DNA of 64,000 nucleotides, from NCBI GenBank assembly GCA_037447655.1, contig JBBHKE010000539.1, positions 18,740 to 82,739 of the forward strand, read 5' to 3'. This document shows positions 25,601 through 35,639 of this stretch, piece by piece. The stretch is from Zygnema cylindricum (lineage: Eukaryota; Streptophyta; Zygnematophyceae; Zygnematales; Zygnemataceae). The notes under the pieces are model-generated. The model searched no databases. It had not been told where the DNA came from and saw only the letters and a program-made list of their open reading frames with translations. The stretch's first letter is position 1. Every line of letters begins with the position of its first letter. The position numbers and the translations under genes are program-made.

Positions 25601-28600
25601 GGACCCTTGTCATATACTTCCCATTTGAATACACACCCTACTTGCATATTTTATTACAATTTATTTTGTTTTTCAGATCCTCAAAAATGGGTTAAATAAG
25701 GCGAACAGTCCCACAATCAACATCCGAAAAGAGGTCGAGCTGACACCCATTTGCATTTACATTTTACTATTATGTATTTTGTTTTTCAGATTCTCAGAAA
25801 TGCGTTAAATAAGACCAACAATCGAACAATAGACCTCCGAAAAGAGGTTATTTCGGCAGAAATCGCCTCGGCTTCAGCCACTTCTGCGGCTTCTAAGGCT
25901 CGAGAAGATGCGAATGAAGCCATGGCTCTCGTAGAAACCTCCGAAACAGAAGAGACGAAATCCCAGGCACTCGCAAAAGCGGAGTGGGCCAATGGGAGAG
26001 CAGAAAAAGCCGCAGAAGAAGCCACGTCAGCACAAGAAACTGCGGAAGCAAAACAGTTTTCTCTCCAACGGGCTTTAGAAGAGCAAGAGGTAGGTCTCAG
26101 TTTTTCAAGTCAACTTATTTTCTGTTACTTATTACTTTTTCTCTTTTTACTTATTACTTACTACCTTATTTACGTTAACTTATTTGTTGTTACTTATTAC
26201 TTATACTCTTATTACTTATTACTAGTTGCTTATAACTTATTACTTGTTACTTATTACCTTATAACCTTATTACTGATTACTTTATTGCCTTTTTACTTAT
26301 CGCCTTATCTACTTTTTAACTGGATTCTTCAAAGATGTTGTTTTAAATACCAAACAACTGAAGGAGAAAAAAGTTGAATATCATTTTTACTAAAAAATTC
26401 GAAATGTTTACGTCTTTTTACATTGAAGGTTTTAATATCCACTGGGAAGGTTACAGTTACGGTCTTTCTTTTTCTTTCGGTTTTAGGAGGACAGGACGAA
26501 AGAGTGAGAGGATGTTCATTTTCACATGTCGATCTTAAGAAACTGAGACCCTTTTTGATTTTTCTTTGTTTCATTTTTTGTTTTTGTTTTTGTTTTTGTT
26601 TTTGTTTTTGTTTTTGTTTCTTTTGTTTTTTTGTCTTTTTGTTTTTCTTACCTTTTTGTTTTTTTATCGCAGAACTTGTACCTCGCCCTTCTTGGAAACT
26701 TTTTTCTGTTCTGACACAAAAAATGGCGGTTAGTGAGACAGAGGGGCCTGGTGAGAGCAGAAAAGAGGGGGGAGAGGGAGAGGGAGAGGAAGCGGTTCCT
26801 ATGGAGGCAGAGGGAGAGGAAAACGCTTCCCAAAATGAGGGGAAGGATGTGGACATGAATGGAGAGGGAGGAAATGCGAGAGGCCACCATCGGTGAGTTT
26901 TTTATTATTGTTATTATTATTATTATTATTATTGTTATTATTATTTATCATCTCTAGATGTATATTTGTTTTGACCATATATTTTTTTTTTCTGGGATTA
27001 TATTTTTCTCTTTGGGGGGAGGGGAGAGGGGGTGGGGAAGTGGAGAGGGGGAAGGGGAGGGGGAGGGGGAGAGGGGGGGAGGTGGAAAGGGAGAGAGCGG
27101 AGGGAGAGCGTTTTGCAAAAATGCAGTTATGAGATTTCAGGATTTGAACTGGCTCACCTGAAAAAAAGGAAATTGAAAATTCATCAAAGCAGAAAAAAAG
27201 GAAATAGAAAAAACGTTAAACATCAAAGCAAACAATACAAAAAATATGTGTTGGAAAATGAGTGTTATATTTCATGTTTTGGAGATGATTGCAGGAAGGA
27301 AAGAGGAGGACTGGAAGAAGGCGTAAACGGAAGTGTAAATGGTGGAGGAGGACCGGAACATTTGGGAGACGAGAAGATGGATAGAGAAGAGGAGAAGGCG
27401 TGGATAGAGTTTACTCTCTCTCAGTTTCGAAGCATATGTCGGCATTATGCAAGCGAGGTAACTTTGCCGTACCTCTTTTTTTTTTTTTTTCGGGTTGAAA
27501 GTGTCAGTTGTTTTTTTTCCTTCTTTTGGGCAATGCTGTCATTTATTTCGTTCGACCCAATAGCAAAACATCGGATCTACAAAAAGAAAAATATCATTCA
27601 CTAGGTTATTTTCTTTGCAAAATATTAGAAGGATGATCAAATGTAATCGATCAGTAGTGATGTATATTGATCGAAATCACAAACGAGGGATCGTGATTTC
27701 GTTATATCACATTATCAAGGCGATAAAATGGTATACTTAGCTACAATTTAGCGTAACGTACTCGGAATTCAGCCTCGACAGGTTAGAAAGAAAATGTTTG
27801 AATAGTACAGAAATAAATGTAAGGGTGTTGATGATATTGCAATATTCATATCCATATAACGTGATTGTCGGCTCTATATATCGAATATCAAATCCCTTCA
27901 AAAATGTACCGATCGATTATTGGCAAACACTGCTCTGTATACAACTCTAGTAATGAGTCGTCATTTCCTTACATTTTTCCTCTCTGTCACAGTCACCTCA
28001 ACATTTCATTTGCGATGATTTTATATGATATGAGTCTCGACATTTACTGCTCAATTGTCATAATTTACTGCATAGTTTATACATTCATGTATTGTGCTTA
28101 ACTCATTTTTTCTGGATGCTAAATGAACAATATATAATCGTTGACAGAGGATTACATTAATTCGCAACTTCATTTTGTATAAAGTAAAATCTTTAATTAC
28201 ATAACTTGGTTTCAAAAAGAATTTGTTCCTAACAATTAATGGAACTTTCTAGCAATTGAATTCTTAACGCGCACTGTCTAATCTGGAAGTTATGATCGAT
28301 AGTGAAATAGACGTTTGTCACAGAATTACGAATAAAACTTTTGTTATTGATAAAGTGACAGTTTTTTTTGTCATTTACAGGAAAAAAACTGATAGTTTTG
28401 TGTTGTCATTTACAGGAAACACGAAGGAACTGACTTTCTTGCCGTTAATGATAAAATGACAGTTTGGTATTCACTTTGACTTTCTTGCTGTGATAAAATG
28501 ACAGCTTTGTACTGAATTTCAAGGAAAAAAACTGACTTTTTTTTCCTGTTTTTTATAACATGACAGCTTTGTATTGACATTTTGAGGAAAAACTGACTTT

Positions 28601-28718
28601 CTTGCAGATCTGGCCTCTTATGGAGAAAGTTGAATCGCAAGTTTTCACAAAAGAGGTCAATGGGAGAGTTTTGGAGGCGGCCTATGAGGGATTAGGATAC
28701 CAGAGGGAATTGAAGTGA
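13632..28718 (+). CDS. NCBP1: Nuclear cap-binding protein subunit 1 (CBP80/ABH1-like), 22 exons
   Basis: This is the large subunit of the nuclear cap-binding complex. With CBP20 it binds m7G caps and links capping to splicing, export and miRNA processing. Exons: 13632-13674, 14518-14566, 15496-15571, 16139-16198, 16378-16434, 17549-17620, 17783-17845, 18608-18784, 19173-19292, 19801-19867, 20106-20308, 20888-20958, 21723-21807, 22198-22266, 23282-23400, 23884-24022, 24361-24681, 25160-25339, 25790-26089, 26673-26892, 27295-27457, 28608-28718. All junction phases agree. The product is about 921 residues (Arabidopsis ABH1 is 848). It opens with a basic, NLS-like segment (KRQRNSHDEYRKRR), followed by MIF4G-type helical repeats containing DCAEELPHKAPMYATLVGLL, NGCRKECTGYLVGLPVPFRY, ALPGAFPAVVAGAV and HHLSNFQFVWPW. 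An Ala/Glu-rich coiled segment encoded by exon 19 replaces the animal linker. Oddity: exon 20 needs one extra T at the T6 run 26700-26705 to join its two homologous halves. Confidence 0.96.
13683..13935. repeat. ~45-bp tandem repeat in NCBP1 intron 1
   Basis: About six degenerate units of the type CTTATCCTCTCAAAATGTTT then TATTATTGGTTAGAATCATT start 8 bp after the exon 1 donor. No reading frame is maintained. Confidence 0.7.
14673..14900. mobile_element. Small TIR element in NCBP1 intron 2
   Basis: The left end CTACACTGTGAATGTTATTAG pairs imperfectly with the right end CTAATAGCGATACACGATGCAG. The interior AACCGTTTAAAGAAG and TTTTGTGGTCCGG blocks recur in the copies at 53,252 and 56,374. It is a MITE-like relic with no coding capacity. 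Confidence 0.65.
15575..16060. repeat. 81-bp minisatellite in NCBP1 intron 3
   Basis: Six imperfect units have starts spaced 81, 80, 81, 81 and 78 bp, judged from the TCCTGCATTTA block at 15,652, 15,733, 15,813, 15,894, 15,975 and 16,053. Each unit also has GATGATTGGTGTTTGGAT. The 81-bp period is 27 codons, so a minus-strand open frame of 179 codons runs through the array. I regard that frame as a by-product of the period. Confidence 0.9.
17318..17540. repeat. Two-copy ~110-bp repeat carrying relic element ends, NCBP1 intron 5
   Basis: Each unit contains TTGCCA(A/G)GAC-T run-GTCAAAG(A/G)CCAAA, followed by a degraded TAATA(G/T)-GCTA-T-CATGGT-TAG block and ending AA(C)AAGTAGTGCTT. The degraded block resembles the right end of the small TGTACACCG-type elements. 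The second unit ends 8 bp before the exon 6 acceptor. Confidence 0.6.
18268..18660. repeat. 99-bp tandem duplication across the 3' splice site of NCBP1 exon 8
   Basis: The sequence GTTGCAGATG(G/A)TCTGTCATG recurs with exon-start positions 18,410, 18,509 and 18,608, exactly 99 bp apart. Only the third continues into the true exon. The first two copies hold ~45 nt of exon 8 and then diverge into ACTCGAAAAACAGTTTTCTGA with an in-frame stop. A more degraded fourth copy lies near 18,268-18,310. The decoys retain AG acceptors. Confidence 0.9.
18987..19080. pseudogene. Duplicated 3' half of NCBP1 exon 8 in intron 8
   Basis: GAGGATGGTGGAAATCCGGCA through GCAGCATTGCCATTTTGCAGCATAGAATTGT copies the exon 8 segment that begins near 18,689, about 298 bp upstream. 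The copy has small changes and lacks the original donor. Intron sequence around it (AACTGTGAGTTTGTAATAAAA-type) is also repeated, so the duplication included the exon-intron junction. Confidence 0.85.
25677..25789. pseudogene. Duplicate of the start of NCBP1 exon 19
   Basis: ATCCTCAAAAATGGGTTAAA through CATCCGAAAAGAG copies the first ~57 nt of exon 19 (25,790), together with the TTTTGTTTTTCAG acceptor before it. The offset is 113 bp. Reading on from this acceptor shifts frame and meets a stop, so it can act only as a decoy unless its weak GTCGAG donor is used. Confidence 0.88.
26577..26623. repeat. (TTTTTG)n microsatellite, NCBP1 intron 19
   Basis: A run of TTTTTG hexamers lies about 50 bp upstream of the exon 20 acceptor. 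It is a simple repeat. Confidence 0.9.
27013..27112. repeat. G-rich GGGGA/GGAG tract, NCBP1 intron 20
   Basis: About 100 bp is almost entirely purine on the plus strand, with many GGGG runs. It could form G-quadruplexes in the pre-mRNA. Similar tracts occur at 32,590-32,727, 57,379-57,540 and 61,834-61,890. Confidence 0.85.
28341..28607. repeat. ~60-bp repeats leading into the exon 22 acceptor, NCBP1 intron 21
   Basis: Four to five degenerate units carry ATGACAG(C/T)TTTGTATTGACATTT and end in ACTGACTTTCTTG. The last unit supplies the exon 22 acceptor CTTGCAG. The rest of this ~1.15-kb intron is AT-rich sequence in which I see nothing else. Confidence 0.7.
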
Positions 28719-29500
28719 TAGCTCGATAAATCCAGTTTTGAAAAACCACGAGAGATAATAAACTGTGATTAGCATTTACGAAAGCATACGGAAAAAAGGT
28801 CAAAGCTTTATAAAGTAAGAGGATAGGAATGTTTAGAAACATTTTTCTTGTAAGCGTGATTTGAATTCAAATGGGTGGGGATTGCAAAGGATTGAAAATC
28901 TTTTGTGAAAAGGAATATCTTGTGAAAGGGAATCTTTTGTGAAAAGGAAACTTTTGTGAAATGAAATCTTTTGCGAAAATAGTCTTTTGTGAATTAATCT
29001 TTTATGAAAAGGCTACAAAGGTGTCCGTTTAATCTTCTCTGAAGTTCAAAAAGGACATTGGCATATGGAAGCATCTTTTTTTGCAATGTTGCTGCAGCTT
29101 CTTGAAGCGTAGAAGAATGTTTGGGGCAGAGGACGAATTCCTGTAACTATGACTGGTACACTTATCTATAGGTGTCCAAAATTCATGTGTTGGTAAGGCT
29201 GTTGAGGGGAGTGGGTTACAATTTGCATTGTCATTCACACTAAGAAAGAATAATTGATACTAATTTCGATACTAATTTTGTTTGGATGCTAGCGATTCTT
29301 CACTCTTAATAGCAATGAGCAGGTTACTGTTTTAAGAGCTAAATAGTAGCTACAGGTTGTTTGGCATCTATAGGTTTTGTACAAAGATGAGATTTTGCAG
29401 TGTTTAGCAGTGATTTCCATGTGAACAGATCTCTGCATGAGTGTTGTCACACCCTGGTAAATCTTTTGTTTGTTTCATGATTTCATTTTCTTTTTTGCAA
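28719..29500. other. NCBP1 3' flank with ~19-bp repeats
   Basis: No gene is supported. A TCTTTTGTGAAAAGGAA-type unit repeats about seven times at 28,895-29,010. The rest has no recognisable structure and probably includes the NCBP1 3' UTR. Confidence 0.5.
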
Positions 29501-29504
29501 TAAA

Positions 29505-30217
29505 ATAAAGTTTTGTCCGGACCCGGTTTTCAAGTGTCCCTATGTCTGTAAGGACGAAATCGTAACTTACGCTTGTGACGATTGTATACGTCGACAATAC
29601 CTGTGACGGCTGTCAACGTCTACAATCTGTGGTCGCACGTTATTTTTTGGAACTGCTTATGACGTCGCATGTCTTACCGTGACATTGTAGACGTACCGCC
29701 TTCCAGCCTGTGCCGTTTCACGGTTGAAGACGATGCGCTTTGCCTTTGCGTAACCTATCCGGTCGACGTGAAATGGCATCGGAATTTGAAGACCCTGCAA
29801 AAAAATCCGTACTCGACGAAAACGGACAAAACCAAACAAATTGTATTTTTTTCTTTGTCGTATTAGAAGCAAACGGGCAAAACATAGCGAATTTTGTACT
29901 TTTCTGTCCTTGGAAATCGTATGAAAATTTTCAAAAATTAAGGCACGTGTTAATATATGTTCCTATTTGTTTATCGAAAATACCTAGTTTTAAAACACAT
30001 CGCGCATGTGTTTTAAACGTAAGGTTGAAGATGACGTTTTTTGTCGTGGAAGTGGGTCGAAAAACACAAGACGACAAATTTTCGTACATCCTAAGTTCGA
30101 GGATAACGCAAATTGTACTCTACAAATTTGCGTGCAACTTAGGCAGTACGGCGCTAAGTTTTACAGGAAAACGACAGAAAAAAACCCTTACTTATGCACA
30201 TGGGGACATACCCTAAG
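29505..30217. mobile_element. ~0.7-kb TIR element, copy 2 (inverted)
   Basis: The right end CATGGGGACATACCCTAA and the interior (CTGTGACGGCTGTCAACGTCTAC, GTTTTAAAACACATCGCGCATG) match the element at 7,895-8,690 in inverse orientation. The left terminal repeat is not recognisable, so the boundary is approximate. The plus-strand frame near the right end is homologous to the minus-strand frame of copy 1, with mostly conservative differences and an in-frame length difference of about five codons. Confidence 0.65.
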
Positions 30218-30407
30218 TCTAATTCGGTTCAAATTCAAGTGTGATTCAGGTTTATTTCGACAACTGATTTATTCCTAATCTGTTTTATGCTATGTGACTT
30301 TGTAGAGTTTGATAATGGAACAATGTTGTTGAAATATTTGGGTCTAATTCAACAGTTAGCTGACTCGTGTAATTTTTTATGTACGCTTTTGTTTCTTAAA
30401 TAAGCAG

Positions 30408-30703
30408 CTCCTGATAACAGGAGAATTTATGGAGGATGGGCTTTGTCAACCTATGAACAGCGGCAATTGGGGAATATCAATTAAAGGGAAAGAAATTAAA
30501 GCCGAAATTATTCGTGATGGGGTTCTGCGATGTGATATTCCTCCGGAAGTCGACGGACAATTTGATTTTTTTGTAACTCATGAAAAGAAGAGTAAGTATA
30601 ACTTCCACACTGCGAGTCGTTAATCGAAGAGCACTCGATGCGCCGATAAGACATCAATTTTCTTTCAGAAGTGGTCTATCGAAGTCGCATATTTGTCGAC
30701 TAA
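30408..30703 (+). CDS. Orphan IPT/TIG-domain exon pair (CAMTA-like), 5' part missing
   Basis: Two exons, 30408-30591 and 30669-30703, join in phase (1 nt carried over) and end at a stop. The ~73 residues fit an immunoglobulin-like IPT/TIG fold of the type in CAMTA calmodulin-binding transcription activators: LLITGEF at the start, IKAEIIRDGVLRCDIPPEVD in the core, then FDFFVT. No CG-1, ankyrin or IQ region was found within several kb on either side. The ~0.7-kb transposon copy lies 190 bp upstream. It may be the last two exons of a gene whose start I cannot see, or a gene fragment. The upstream acceptor TAAGCAG indicates that at least one exon should precede it. Confidence 0.55.
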
Positions 30704-30889
30704 CAAGAAATCAAATTGGTGGTAGGTGGAGGTTTCCTTCCTTTGAAAACAACAAGGCATATTTTTATTTATGGTCTTTGGATAAGAAAAATATAACATT
30801 ATTGATAGTAATAAGAGTAATACTAATAATAACAGTAATAATCATAATCATAATAAGAACAATAACTGTAAGAAAGCGGATAAAGGTTT

Positions 30890-31040
30890 TTGTGTACCAT
30901 TTTTCTTTTTTGTTTCTAAATTTTTTTTTTACTTTTCCTCCTTGTTGCTTTTCCGTGTCCCATTGTTCAGATGGCTTACCATTGCTCGTTTTTAATGTAG
31001 CTTATAATTTTTCAAATGTTTCCACATGTAACCACCACAT
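30890..31040 (+). mobile_element. Short retroelement tail with 3' hairpin
   Basis: A T/C-rich segment ends GTTCAGATGGCTTACCATTGCTCG near 30,965-30,988. This matches the tail of the non-LTR fragment at 60,235-60,254 and similar sites at 31,481 and 52,481. The hairpin stem is GATGG/CCATT with one G-T pair. It is probably a SINE-like or 5'-truncated LINE copy; the left boundary is unclear. Confidence 0.5.
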
Positions 31041-31439
31041 TCAGTAAGGCAAGACCATAAAACTGACCAATGGTAACAAACTGTGTAAACAGAAGTGTTA
31101 ACAGAAGAGATATTTACCAGCAAGATTGATGAAAGCATTTTAATTATAGGCTCTGGGCAATCGTCTACTTTCCTTTTTCTTTACGAAGCCTGTTGCAAAC
31201 CAAAAAAGAGGAAAAAAAAAACAAAAGAAAACAATAACAACATCCAACAACCTTGGATTGTAGTATTCCAATCACATCCGGGGAAGGTTTCACCTCCCTA
31301 TTATTGATATAGTTTGTCAAAACTTTAATGCGATTTCCCAACACCCGTATTCCTCACAAACAAAACATAAAAGACACTGTTCTCACAAACTGACGAATCA
31401 CAGCGTGAAAAACCAAGCTACAAAAAATTGTTAACTTTT

Positions 31440-31515
31440 ATCAGTTTGGTTTTGGCTCTTCCTTTCTTTGTTTCCATGTACTCAGATAATTTACCATCGC
31501 CCGTTTTAAAAAAAA
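31440..31515 (+). mobile_element. Short retroelement tail with degraded 3' hairpin
   Basis: CATGTACTCAGATAATTTACCATCGCCC at 31,476-31,502, followed by an A-rich run, matches the tail shared with 30,965, 52,481 and 60,235. Two stem positions are mismatched. It lies just beyond the stop codon of the minus-strand pseudouridine synthase gene. Confidence 0.45.
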
Positions 31516-31520
31516 ACGTA

Positions 31521-34500
31521 TTATTCCAAAAGAGACAATTCCTTTAAAGTTGATAATTGGACCTCATCTGGAAGAGACAGTAGAACCGTCTGGAGGTCTA
31601 AAGGTAAAGGAGAAATGATCTGTAGTAAGGGAACCGAAGATTTCAACTCATACTTATTATCTATTTCTATGAAAGAATTTAAATCCTCACTATCCTTTTT
31701 TACAAAGGGAGAAAGTCCTTGATCATGTTCAGCACTTTTAAACGGAGATAACCCTTCCGTTTCTTTGAAGTTTTCCGTTACAGTTACATTAAAACTTTTC
31801 CTTTTCTCGAAGGGCATATGATCCTCACTTTGACTTAAGGAGTCAATAGATACCTGGTGAGGGGAAGGTGGTAAGGCATAAATAGATGGATGAGGGAGAG
31901 AGAGGAGATGGGCATGGAGGAAACATCTCGCAGAAAGAAGATTATAGAACTCACGAAAAAAACGATTGGTTCCTCCCTTACCATGTACAGAATCACCCAC
32001 AACCTGCAAACAAAAGTTTCAAAATAAAACAAAAATCTCAAAATAAAACAAAAATCTCAAAATGAAACAAAAAAGCCTCATCATTATCAAACCGATATTT
32101 AAGTATAAAACTTTGTCATTATCAAACGGGCATTCAAGTACAGACCTCCTCATTTAAAACCGGCATTCAACCATAAACCTCGTCATTTTCAAACCGACAT
32201 TCAATTTTAAACTTCGTCATTATCAAACTGACAGTTGAGCATAAACTACGTGATTTAATGAAAATCCAGTCTTAACAGTAAATCACGGGATCCATAGTGA
32301 TCCAAAACAAAAAACAACCCTTAGCAAAATGAATCATTTAGTGTTGACAAAATTTTGATTGACGTATAAGAGTAACGGTCATTTTCTCTCAATTTATTTT
32401 CTGAAACTTGTGTCAGCAAGTCATAGCAAATAATAGGACTTCATATGGATATTATGATCCATCAAACAGCGTCTCCAAGTTTCTCCAAAGGTTTACATCA
32501 CTAAATTTTCTGATGAAATCCATCCCTAGGACTCTTGTCCACTCCACTTTGATCATTAACTTTTACCGTACAAAACGAAATGAAGCGAGGGAGAGGAATG
32601 GAGAAGGAGAGAGAGGGAGAGGGGGGGGGGGACAGGAGAGGGAGGGGGAGGGGAAGGGGGCGGGAGAGGAAGGAGGAAGGGAGGGAAGGAGCGAGGGAGG
32701 GTGGGAGGAAGGGAGGGAGAGAGGAGGTAACTTACATGGTGACCTCGATGGTTAAGGTGTTTGCGAATCTGATGCCACCTTCCTGTTCGGATAACGACCT
32801 GGAAAACATGGCCACACCATTATGGCTTAGCTCATTATCTCCAAAGGCAAAAAAAAAAGCCAAACTGGAGGTTGAATTGTTCAACCGGCATAAGTAAAAC
32901 CGGCATGTCTGAATACTCGTGTGTGTATAGCTATTCGAGTCGAGAATAAATAGAAGTTGTGGAATGCGTAAAAAAACGTTTTAAGTTAGGCACTCTTGAT
33001 GCAGGCAAATTTGGCTGCTTTCGAAATTAGGGACAAAAAAACTAGTTCGTGAGCCAAAAACAAAAATCTGGAAACGAAGTAGTATTTTGAACTCGTAACA
33101 GCGATAATAGCGATTCACGATGTACTCGCATTTCTCATGGTAAATCACTGAGTTTCACATAGATGGCAAATGCCTTTGAGAAACAGGACTCGATTTCAAT
33201 CGGGAAAAGTAGTACCTGTAGGAGAGAGCACCGGGCTTGTGGAAGATCGAGCAATTTTTTGCATTCCGTCAAAGCCTCACGAGGAATGCCCTAAGAATCA
33301 AAAAATGAGACGCTTTTGACCAAATATTAATTCCTGTGTGTGTACAAATCACAGTAAAGACATTTTGACTGAAGATGACAGCATGTTTACCTTTTATGAT
33401 TACTAAACTTGCTACTATTATTACTGCGAAGCCTTTCCAGAATATTACATTTCATAATCCTTCCTTGTTTAAGGCTGCCATACATTACAATCTGAAATCA
33501 CACAATCGATAGGTTTGAAACAGAGATCCAATCAAATGGGAGAGTCCTGAAAGGGAGATATAAAAAACTTGCTGGGCCAATGGGACATGAAAGAACCACA
33601 GAAATGCCTTAAAGAATAGTTCCTTAATTTACCCACATTCTAGGACAACCACGGACCTGACCCTCTATTGACCGTTGATCATTCCCATTGTTGTACCTTT
33701 TCATCCTTCACGAGCTCATCACAAATAAAAGTCTGAGGAGTTTTGCCACGAGCAAGTACTACGTATCTGCATCCATAAACATAAGCCGTTTCAACAAACA
33801 ATTATTCACCAAAGAGAAAACTACTATGTGAATTCACGAGAATGGTACAACTACAGGACACACTTTACAACTGCATTTGAAGAAAGGACAGATATTACGA
33901 CTAAAGGCCTGCTACAAAAACAATTTGTAACTTCACAATAAAGGACAGGAGGTAAGGTTTACTGACTGTTTTTGACAGGCCGGGCTGGCAAAGCCCTGTT
34001 GAAGTTGGTGGGCAATTTGTCCCGACTTTGCAAAAATCAATACTCCACTAGCTGGACGATCAAGCCGGTGAACTGGATACAAAAGCCTACCTTCCATAAA
34101 AGCAAACGAAAAATTAGCTTGTGAATGTTAAGCTTATCAAAGAGCTTTAATTTATATCCGGCATCAAGACTGCTTTACAACTTCAAGACGGTCAAATGCA
34201 TACTCCCAAAGTCAATTTCAAATTATCAAGCTGTTTATGTACTATTTACGCGTTTCACAACATCCCTTTCAGCAGCATCGACACTTAGGATGCTTTTCAC
34301 CTTGAAATTTGCCCGGTAAAAATTAAAATTTCCATAGCCCTTTCCTATGGGTTATTAGTGCTAAAGTGAATTTATTATTAACTACACTAAATTATGCTTT
34401 GCAACATGGCTTCCTATAACCACTTAAACGAATAGTGTTTTTAACACCTTTTTATGATTTTAGCTCAAAAAAACCTGCTCTCAAACTATAAATATAATTC

Positions 34501-35584
34501 TAATAGTGGTTTAAGGTGTGTACACTGCCCATTGCAGTGATTGTCAATAACACTAATGGGCTGTGGCTTTTCCTGGTCAAAAACCGTAAAATAGTGTTAT
34601 GAACACAACTTAAGGCGTGGACTAGAATCTGCCCCGTCTCTCTACACTAAATTAGTACTCAACATTTTAATTTGGCATTTATACTAATTATTCCTTAACA
34701 CTTAATAGCAATGGCGCAGTGCAATACACTTGAAGTCAGAAATGGTTGTTGTTATGGCATTCACCTTTGGTAAGCTGCTGTTCTGCAATGTCCTTAACAA
34801 AAAGATTCTCCTTGCACTCTTGTTTGCTCGCCTCTTTGCATCTGTGTACCTGCAAAGTGACTCCAAGGTCCACCATTATTACAATTTCCAAACTTTTCGA
34901 AGCATTTTTATTTTAACAGCCATTCAAACATTGATCTCACTTATGTGTGCCACGTATAGACTGATTGTGCTCTACATTAACTTATGTTGTGTACTTTGAC
35001 TCACGAACTTGGCATTAACTTGGGATCGACTACCATTCTACTAACTTGTGTACAACACAAACTTGCGCATAATTTTTATTCCACTTAGTTGAGTTTTATT
35101 TCTGCATTCCATATAATTGCTACTTAAAGACAGACATTTCAGTTATATCTGTTGTTGAACATATGCACAATTAAATTTATGGCTGAAAACATCAAATGCA
35201 GCAATGTAAATGTCTCATACTTATATGAGACTTGTGAATTCCATGTGAGTGTAAAACATGTATATACAAAATATGTGAATAAGATACATGTGAAATGAAA
35301 CATGGAAATTCTATGTGAATATGAAACATGTGAATGTAGATTGTTTGAGAAAAACTAACCAGCAACCTTGGCGGCTTATCCACAGCCAGCAGCCATGGAT
35401 CCTCAAACAAAACCTTGAGAGAAATTCCTCCTCCATTTTGCGGGAGTTGAAGACAAGAGTTCGATTTGTTTTGTGCAAGAATGTGAATTCGAATTTTTTG
35501 ATTTAACGAAGCAGCTCTAAAATGTTTACAATACCTTTCAAACAAATGCTTATGGCTAAAAAAGGCAGCCAGCTTTGCAGCCAT
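31521..35584 (-). CDS. RluA/TruC-family RNA pseudouridine synthase
   Basis: This enzyme isomerises uridine to pseudouridine in RNA. Exons from the 5' end: ?-35360, 34849-34765, 34090-33967, 33766-33697, 33290-33216, 32798-32736, 32003-31521; all visible junction phases agree. The protein has EDPWLLAVDKPPRLLVHR, the catalytic motif PVHRLDRPASGVLIFAK (Asp in HRLD), YVVLARGK, RTGRWHQIRKHLNHRGHH and GDSVHGKGGTNRFF. The last motifs and the closing PLPLDLQTVLLSLP resemble the TruC-like subgroup. The start is uncertain: Met at 35,584 gives a basic, acid-poor N-terminus that could be an organelle transit peptide. Oddities are Arg where the family usually has Gly in KPPG, and a ~70-residue Ser/Glu-rich insertion with two GLSPF repeats before the C-terminal motif. 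It is divergent from the SR45/RNPS1-like gene. Confidence 0.92.
32040..32240. repeat. Two intronic repeat arrays in the pseudouridine synthase gene
   Basis: An AAAATAAAACAAAAATCTC unit (~20 bp, about three copies) is followed by about four ~40-bp units around CGTCATTATCAAACCGACATTCAA. Both are in the intron before the last exon and have no coding potential. Confidence 0.7.
32590..32727. repeat. Purine (GGGA)n tract
   Basis: About 140 bp of nearly pure A/G sequence on the plus strand ends 8 bp from the donor of the pseudouridine synthase exon 32798-32736. In the transcript it is a polypyrimidine tract immediately after that donor. Confidence 0.85.
32922..33125. mobile_element. Small TIR element in pseudouridine synthase intron
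   Basis: The right end AATAGCGATTCACGATGTAC is typical of the TGTACACCG-type family and the left end is GTGTATAGCTATTCGAG. The interior TTAGGCACTCTTGATGCAGG recurs near 19,597 in NCBP1 intron 9. It is a decayed copy. Confidence 0.55.
34517..34724. mobile_element. Small TIR element in pseudouridine synthase intron
   Basis: The left end TGTACACTGCCCATTGCAG and the right end AATAGCAATGGCGCAGTGCA are imperfect inverted repeats. The interior has no open frame. It belongs to the same dispersed family as the elements at 48,472 and 53,252. Confidence 0.6.
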
Positions 35585-35639
35585 AGAAAAATTGGACAGA
35601 GGAGCAGGGAATGGTAAAAATAAAACAAATAAAAACAAA

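Noticed and set aside
26423-26896. 157-residue frame as a separate gene
   Set aside because: Its first half is intronic (TTTTTG)n and its second half is NCBP1 exon 20 read in phase with the following exon.
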